Below are positions 58,411-64,000 of a DNA stretch of 64,000 nucleotides, in pieces (positions within the stretch are counted from its first letter, which is position 1; every line of letters starts with the position of its first letter). The notes beneath the pieces were generated by a model. That model had not been told where the DNA came from and searched no databases. It saw only the letters and a program-made list of their open reading frames with translations. The position numbers and the translations under genes were made by a program. This DNA comes from Berberis thunbergii (Eukaryota > Streptophyta > Magnoliopsida > Ranunculales > Berberidaceae), in contig QNQO01000198.1 in assembly GCA_003290165.1 (NCBI GenBank), positions 310,001-374,000 of the forward strand, given 5' to 3'.

Positions 58411-61400
58411 CATCTGTCTCCCTCTCTGACTACTCTCATCTCCCTCTCCCTCTCCATTCTGTTATCCCTCTTTGATCACTCTCCCTGTAGCTGTCAACCA
58501 CCTCTCCGACAACCTGCTTCATCGTGCTCTCCCTCTCCAACGTGCTCTACTTCTCGCCGTACATGTTATTGCTCTCCGTTTCAGGTTGATCTTTGATTCT
58601 CAGCACACACACTCTCCCCTGTTTTGCTTTCACCGAAAACCCTAACGATTTTTATTTTGTATCAGTTTTCTATATTATGGATGTTATGGATTGGTAGATT
58701 GAAGGCTTTGAAGGATCAATTTTTTAGATAGGTAATTGTGGAATTGTAATTTTTTTCTTTTTCCTCTTTGATTTCCTTATTAAAGTATTAATTTGGTTGA
58801 GTTGTGTTGTTCTTCGTTTTGAGTTGTGTTGTTCTTCAATTTAGGACTTTTTTATTCATCAGATTCATAACCTTGTTTTTCAATTTTAACTGGGTCATAA
58901 TTTTATAGACCTTATTGACCTCAAATCATGTTGTTCGTACTACTGAAGATGCCATGGTACAAGTTGGCATCATAAACACTGGTATACCAGATAGAGTGCT
59001 TTTGATAAGTGTGAGTGACACTTCCTTAAAAATGTATTTTCTTTTTTGAAACTCTTGGCATGCTGTTAACTCTGTCAATACTAGGTTCTACTTGGTTTAA
59101 AACATTATTTTGATTTTATAATTAGTTGGGAAAATTTTCTACTACAGTTGGGACTATACATCTTGAAAAACATAGTCCAACACACTCTACCACAGTTGGT
59201 GTTTTTATTACATTTGGACAGAATATCCATCCAAAAATTTGAACTTGTGCATCCCTCTATTAGTCTAGACATTGTTTTTGAAGCCCATTAAAGGTGTTGG
59301 GCAACACTTAAAGTGTTGTTAGCAACTTATACATTTGTTTAGATCTTTGGACAAACCCCATGATGCTGCGGTATATTAAAAGAAGTGGTATTGTAAGTGT
59401 CATCTGACATAAATTGTCCAACAAATTGTATGCACCAACTGCCCCTTTTAAGAGGTTTAGTCTAAACCTAAAACGAACAGAAAATAGATATATAACAAAG
59501 AAAAACATGCAGTAATTTCTCTGGAAAAAGTTGTTCCCTTTTTCATCATTACTGGATTTTGAGAGACATTATTGTGTTTTGACCACATTCCCTTTGATTT
59601 TCTTGAAATTTGGGGGTGATTTGCATGCTTTATCTTGAAAAAAAGGAAGACAATATTTGTCTCAATCCTACAGAATTTTGGGAGTTTTTGTTCATTATGA
59701 GCACATTTTGATGAAATTTTGAGAGTATTAAAACCATTTGCCTTATTTAAAAATCTTTTCTTTACTCCTCATTTTGGCTTTGAAAAAGAGGCTTTTGTGA
59801 AAGTTGGGGAAAACCCTTTGATTTTTTTTCCTTGGGTTTGTTTGAGTAAAATTCCTACATTTCTCTTGAAAATTCTTAGGGTCTTATGTTTCCTTATCAT
59901 TCTGATTTCTGGGTGTTCTTGTTGTTTTGCCGGTGTTAAAGGAAGAGTCTTGTTTGGTGTGAAATTCTCCATTTTTACAAGTTTTAGAAAGTATTGACCT
60001 TTGGAGTTTTTGCTCCTCTTTAAGCTCTAATTCTCTTTTGCATATTTTCCCTTTTGCGCAATTCTGAAGAGATAAATCTTTGTAACATATTGTCATTGAA
60101 AATACAGAAGTTGTGGATTTTGAAGGATAAATCTTTGGACTTAGTTTTATTGTAGAAAGGAAGAAAGTTAGCTATGCAAACACGTCTTAAGGTTTGGATC
60201 AACTTCAACCTCATTTCCCTTTTGAATGTAATGTTTGAAACAAAAAATTTGAATTTGAACTTATGGTGTATGTCCTGAAAATTTGCTAAATCACTGAAGT
60301 GTACCAATATTCATTGTTGAGTCATACTTGTTTCATCCCCTTTATTTGAAGGAAACATCACCAAAATAATTTCAAGAATACCTGGTCGTGACTTGGACAT
60401 ATTTTCTGTATGGTATTTCGTCGGTGCTTTGTATCCATTCGATATGATCACCATGACAACTGCTTAAGCTCATTGGTTACAAATCTTAAGAAAAGGTCAA
60501 ATGTTACACACCATCAATCATACCTATTATGGGTACGCCGGGTAGGACCACCAACTGTTGGAACATAGGTAGGCCAAGTCGGGACGTGGACTTTACATGG
60601 GTGGGTGAGACAACCCATGGGGCACCCATTTATATGTCTTCATGATGACATAATCAAGTTTTTATGTTTGAGTACGATGCACTCATTTAGACGTTTTCAG
60701 CTGCAACTGGCTTGAATTAGTCGTGTTAGTTACTCACCTATTGTTATTTAATAAGTAATTATCTTTTCATCTTGGATGTCTTTATTGAATTGCTCTTATT
60801 ATACCCAAGAATGAATGCAACACTCTAATATAGTTTTCTCTTTATGCTTAAACTTTATTAGAAGGTAATTCCATTGTTCATATCTTTATTTTTATATTTC
60901 AATGTAGAGATAATCTTCTGATATTGTTTTCTTTTTTCTTCTCGTTGTTCACAAGAACTCCTATATCATCTGAGTTAGGTTGTCATTCAGTGTGGTCCAT
61001 GTAAGAAATGCCATATGTACTCTCTGACTTAACCCACATCATGTGTGAAATGAAGTTATTTGGAAATTTTATATTGTTTCGTTTGTCTTATGCTAGGGTT
61101 GTCAAAGACGAATATACTATTGACATTATTTAGACAAAAAAATAAGTAATAACCTATAAAATAAAGAAGGAATGGTTCTTCTTTCATGAAAAGTAAAATA
61201 TAGAAACAATGACATTTTCTTACATTTTTCATATTGAGCAAATGGGTGCTTGCTAAGGAGTTAGTCTGGTGACAAATTTGCAAAAGACCTAAAATTTTCA
61301 TTTGTAATAGTCTTATCCTCGTGTGTGGTGGTATTTGAAACATATGAACTAACATATTGATGTCCAATCAAGAGACTGAGGCACTTCAACAAGAACAAAT

Positions 61401-61680
61401 TTACGATCCTCCAAGTAACAATATGGAACTTTTGAATAGTCTAAAACTGCCTGTAGTTCTTTGCCTTGAATGTTTTAGTACACATCCGAGCAAGGACATA
61501 TTAAGGGTTGGCACTATAATAATTGTTCATTTTACAATGTGTCTTTGATCTACTTTATTCTCCCACCATTTGTGTTTTCCATTATGTTTTACGAGTGTGG
61601 TCTATTAAACTATTGAAAGCAATAGGCCTTCAACATAACCTACAAGGGAGCGTCACCCTGGACACCAATGCTTAAATTAA
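58411..61680. other. unassigned interior of the second CACTA-type region
   Basis: A CT-rich leader-like stretch (58411-58600) is followed by A/T-rich sequence. One plus-strand piece at 60530-60660 reads GTPGRTTNCWNIGRPSRDVD then FTWVGETTHGAPIYMS and looks coding-like, but I cannot assign it. The frame 61357-61548 is unassigned too. Nothing else in the stretch is recognisable; no TNP2-type transposase was seen. Confidence 0.35.
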
Positions 61681-61689
61681 TATAGAAAA

Positions 61690-62095
61690 ATAGAGATATT
61701 TCTTTATCATTCTTTTTTATCTAGATGCTCATTAGTTTCAACCTAACCTTAGTTTCAACTATCCCTACTATATGTAATTTCTGCTTAGTAACAAACTCCC
61801 TGACTTCCTACTTCTTGAGGGAGTCGTCAAGATCTCTAATGTTCCAACAACCGAACTTAATCATTGACCACATTTGGGTTAGAGAGCTGCTTGACTCTCA
61901 TGGCACTTACTTCTGTGTTCATGGATGCTTGGTCAGCTACGTTCTTATTCTCACAGTTTAACACATTAGTATTACCTAACTGATGTTTGGTCCGCAAATC
62001 TTCTTGTTCATTCCTTTTTTCTTTGGAGTGTGGTATATCCATGTACTTTTTGTCGCTTTCTGACATCTCCTTGTATATATAGGCAATTCCCAAGG
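61690..62095 (-). pseudogene. LINE fragment: ORF1 end and start of endonuclease
   Basis: On the minus strand, 62093-61857 encodes a hydrophilic ORF1-like tail (SKEKRNEQEDLRTKHQLGNT). It is followed at about 61860-61730 by MIKFGCWNIRDLDDSLKK and EVREFVTKQKLHIVGIVETK. WNIR and VGIVETKV are the first two endonuclease motifs of plant LINEs. The piece stops near 61690. It lies head to head with a plus-strand LINE piece starting at about 62150. Confidence 0.65.
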
Positions 62096-62149
62096 ATTAC
62101 TAGATTCGGATGAAAAACAAAACAATTCAATATTTCCCAAGGGCGTTAT

Positions 62150-63270
62150 TAATCTGCTCAAGTTGTTATTGCAGCTCTCAACATTTTCAAAAGAGCAACA
62201 GGTCTCACGGTAAAATATTAACAAGAGAAATCTCTTTGCTTCAGGAATGTGATTAGAGAAAAAAAAATGAGATAACAAATGTCCTTGGTTTTCCTTTGGG
62301 AACTTTGCCAGTGAGATATTTGGGCCTTCCACTCATCTCTACCTGATTGAGATATATGATTGCTTTCAGTAGCATTGGAAAAAAAAATTTAAACTCATGG
62401 AAAGGGTGTTTTTGATCCTACACACGGAGAGTACTTATTAGAGCGTGCAGTTCTTAACATTATGGTGTTTTAGACCTTATTATTCATGCTACCAGTGGAA
62501 ATTCATGATAAAATTTAGTATATTTGAAGAAGACTTTTATGGAGCAATACTGGTGACAATAAGAAACAAGCGATGGTGGGTTGGAATCAAATTTGCAAAC
62601 CATTCAAGGAAGGAGGGCTTGCAAACGGAAATCTTAGAATTTGCATTAAAGCTGCTAACCTGAGACATATTTGGAACCTATTTCACCATCCAGATAGCTT
62701 ATGGTCGACATGGGTTACTAAAAACCCTAGGAAAAAGAATGATGTTCTATGGAGCTACCCCAAAATTGCTATTGGTGTTGGAGGAACATTTTTATGAGAT
62801 AGGACTGACACTAGTATGGAAAAAATGTTAATTAGTAATGGAGCCGAGAAAACCAATTTTTGGCACGATTTATTTTTAATTAAACCTCCGGTGTTGAGGG
62901 GCCACTTTGGATACTAGACATTTATTACTTCTCCATAAAAATAATATATATAACGGAGGTACATTACGACTTAGCATCCACTTGGTATATTAAAATACAA
63001 ATTTTTGCAACACCTCACTTATAATTCCACCCATGATAAAGAAGCCAAGGTCTCAACCATTATTGATAATAGACAATGTCCCTCCGACAATTTAGCCTTA
63101 TATATAGTGAAGATATAGTTGCTAGGTTGTCAGAGGTGGAAATTGAGGTGGGTTAACACCATGCGTTGGATAGTTGAATGCACCTGTAAATACACAGTAA
63201 AAGCAAATTACAATGCTTTATATATGCCCTCAACTTCCATGCCTTGGTATTGGTTTTATATGGTTAATCA
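62150..63270 (+). pseudogene. LINE fragment: RT end to zf-RVT linker
   Basis: With shifts, the plus strand reads SAQVVIAALNIFKRATGLTV, GFPFGTLPVRYLGLPLIS, then (62573-62797) MVGWNQICKPFKEGGLANGN and NLRHIWNLFHHPDSLWSTWV, and at 63150-63265 WIVECTCKYTVKANYNALY. These match blocks of LINE-A at 7400-8580. There is no 3' UTR or poly(A); the piece ends near 63270. Confidence 0.75.
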
Positions 63271-63947
63271 TAATTTTTTTCTAATCTCTAGGATGGAGGC
63301 GCAACTATGGGATGTCAGACCTTTATTAATTGATCAAAAGATTTTACAAAAGTCGGGGGTACATTATGACTTTACCCGAAAGAAAGACAAAAACCTAGTA
63401 TCTAGGCTTAAATCACCAAAAAAACTAACAAAGAAATTCAAAGAAATCCTTCAAGAACCTTAGGAAAAAAAAACCAAGACCTTAGGCTTAATTCATCAAA
63501 GACATTAGGCCTAATTCACCAAAGGCCTTAGGCATCAAGAAACTACTCAGATAGACTACATGCTACTCAGCAAGAACCTACTTCACCAAAGCAAGACCTT
63601 ATTCACCAAGTGAATACATTCCCAAAACATACTCTGCCCAAGTCTTGCAAAACTCTTCCAAGCATCAAACATTGTCAAAAATAACATATAACAACACTGA
63701 AATAGAACTTGCAACCTGTCTGAGTTACCTATGCCACTACCAGCAGAAATAAAACCTGCTCCAAATCCCCTCCAGCTTCCAACACAATACAGCAGCAAGG
63801 TGCACGAACTGCAGCTAAGCATGCAACGTCCCCGTCTCCTGCAGTTGAATTCTACTCTGTCGGATGAAACAGAGCTGGAACAACCTGTATACCATCCCCT
63901 GCATAATATAGAACCAAAACTATCTGCATATGTAGCCCTGCAACCAC
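63271..63947. other. unassigned stretch with short imperfect repeats
   Basis: At 63465-63535 the unit CCTTAGGC-TTAATTCACCAAAG recurs two to three times. The rest (63540-63947) is C/A-rich on the plus strand with frames open on both strands and no recognisable domain. Confidence 0.4.
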
Positions 63948-64000
63948 CACTACAACACAAGTGCTTATTAATAGCACACACACATAGTGTTTTTTAGACT
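63948..64000. mobile_element. second copy of the CACTACAACACAA terminus
   Basis: CACTACAACACAAGTGCTTATTAATAGCAC matches the start at 57922 (CACTACAACACAAATGGTCATTAATAGCAT) in the same orientation, differing at a few bases. It is cut by the window edge, so it cannot be tested for an opposite end. Confidence 0.55.

Noticed and set aside
59719..60307. Plus- and minus-strand frames rich in Phe or Lys
   Set aside because: T-rich sequence produces Phe/Leu-rich frames on one strand and Lys-rich frames on the other; no motif.
63583..63981. Cys-rich 132-codon frame on the minus strand that looked like a secreted peptide
   Set aside because: No signal peptide or Cys spacing of a known family, and it overlaps a CACTA-type terminus and repeats.

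Overview
The window is a piece of an angiosperm nuclear genome, most likely a eudicot, lying in a repeat-dense block. The evidence is plant-type LTR retrotransposons (Tekay-like chromovirus, Athila/Tat-like elements with a tRNA-Asp-type primer binding site), an RNase H-bearing plant L1 LINE, CACTA (En/Spm) DNA transposons, and captured pieces of plant genes (AKT1-like K+ channel, LOG, ERECTA-family LRR kinase, ENOD8-like GDSL esterase). I see no intact host gene, no tRNA or rRNA gene and no CRISPR array. Nearly every transposon reading frame is broken.

The core of the window is a four-layer nest. A plus-strand LINE (about 2450-9428) is interrupted in its RNase H domain, and its last part plus poly(A) tail lies 29.5 kb away at 38907-39118. 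The interrupter is one minus-strand Athila-like LTR retrotransposon (9429-38906). Its 3' noncoding region is in turn split by a CACTA element (outer, 10214-33583, target duplication ATA). That element is split by a second CACTA element of the same family (inner, 16139-30987, target duplication CGT). Both CACTA elements carry arrays of a short palindromic subterminal motif (CAACGGTT...AACCGTTG type).

Both CACTA elements carry host gene fragments, all on the minus strand and with intron boundaries kept. The outer one holds pieces of an alanine:glyoxylate aminotransferase 2 gene, a RAB2-type GTPase, an ERECTA-family LRR exon, a LOG cytokinin-activating enzyme, a beta-galactosidase and an AKT1-like K+ channel, plus unassigned exon-like pieces. 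The inner one holds much of a monoacylglycerol-lipase-like gene, a GDSL esterase fragment, a DUF21/CBS (CorC-like) fragment, two exons of an unrecognised gene, and a spliced Ptta/En/Spm-type transposase-associated gene. The inner element landed exactly inside the pore-loop exon of the already captured K+ channel.

Left of the nest (1-2300) lies a Tekay-like gag-pol fragment on the minus strand, followed by a 157-bp near-perfect palindrome. Right of the nest (39120-57900) lies a mosaic of Athila/Tat-like pieces: an integrase remnant, a gag-only internal region with PBS and LTR, an RT-RNaseH-integrase block, a plus-strand Tat-like element, and another minus-strand element that keeps protease but lacks RT. 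Several of these have lost the RT-RNaseH-integrase core.

The last 6 kb (57922-64000) opens with a different CACTA-type terminus. It holds a short interspersed repeat, about 3 kb I could not assign, two LINE pieces in head-to-head orientation, and a second CACTA-type terminus in direct orientation at 63948. Boundaries of LTRs and degraded fragments are approximate; the CACTA ends, target duplications, PBS sites and splice borders were read directly from the bases.
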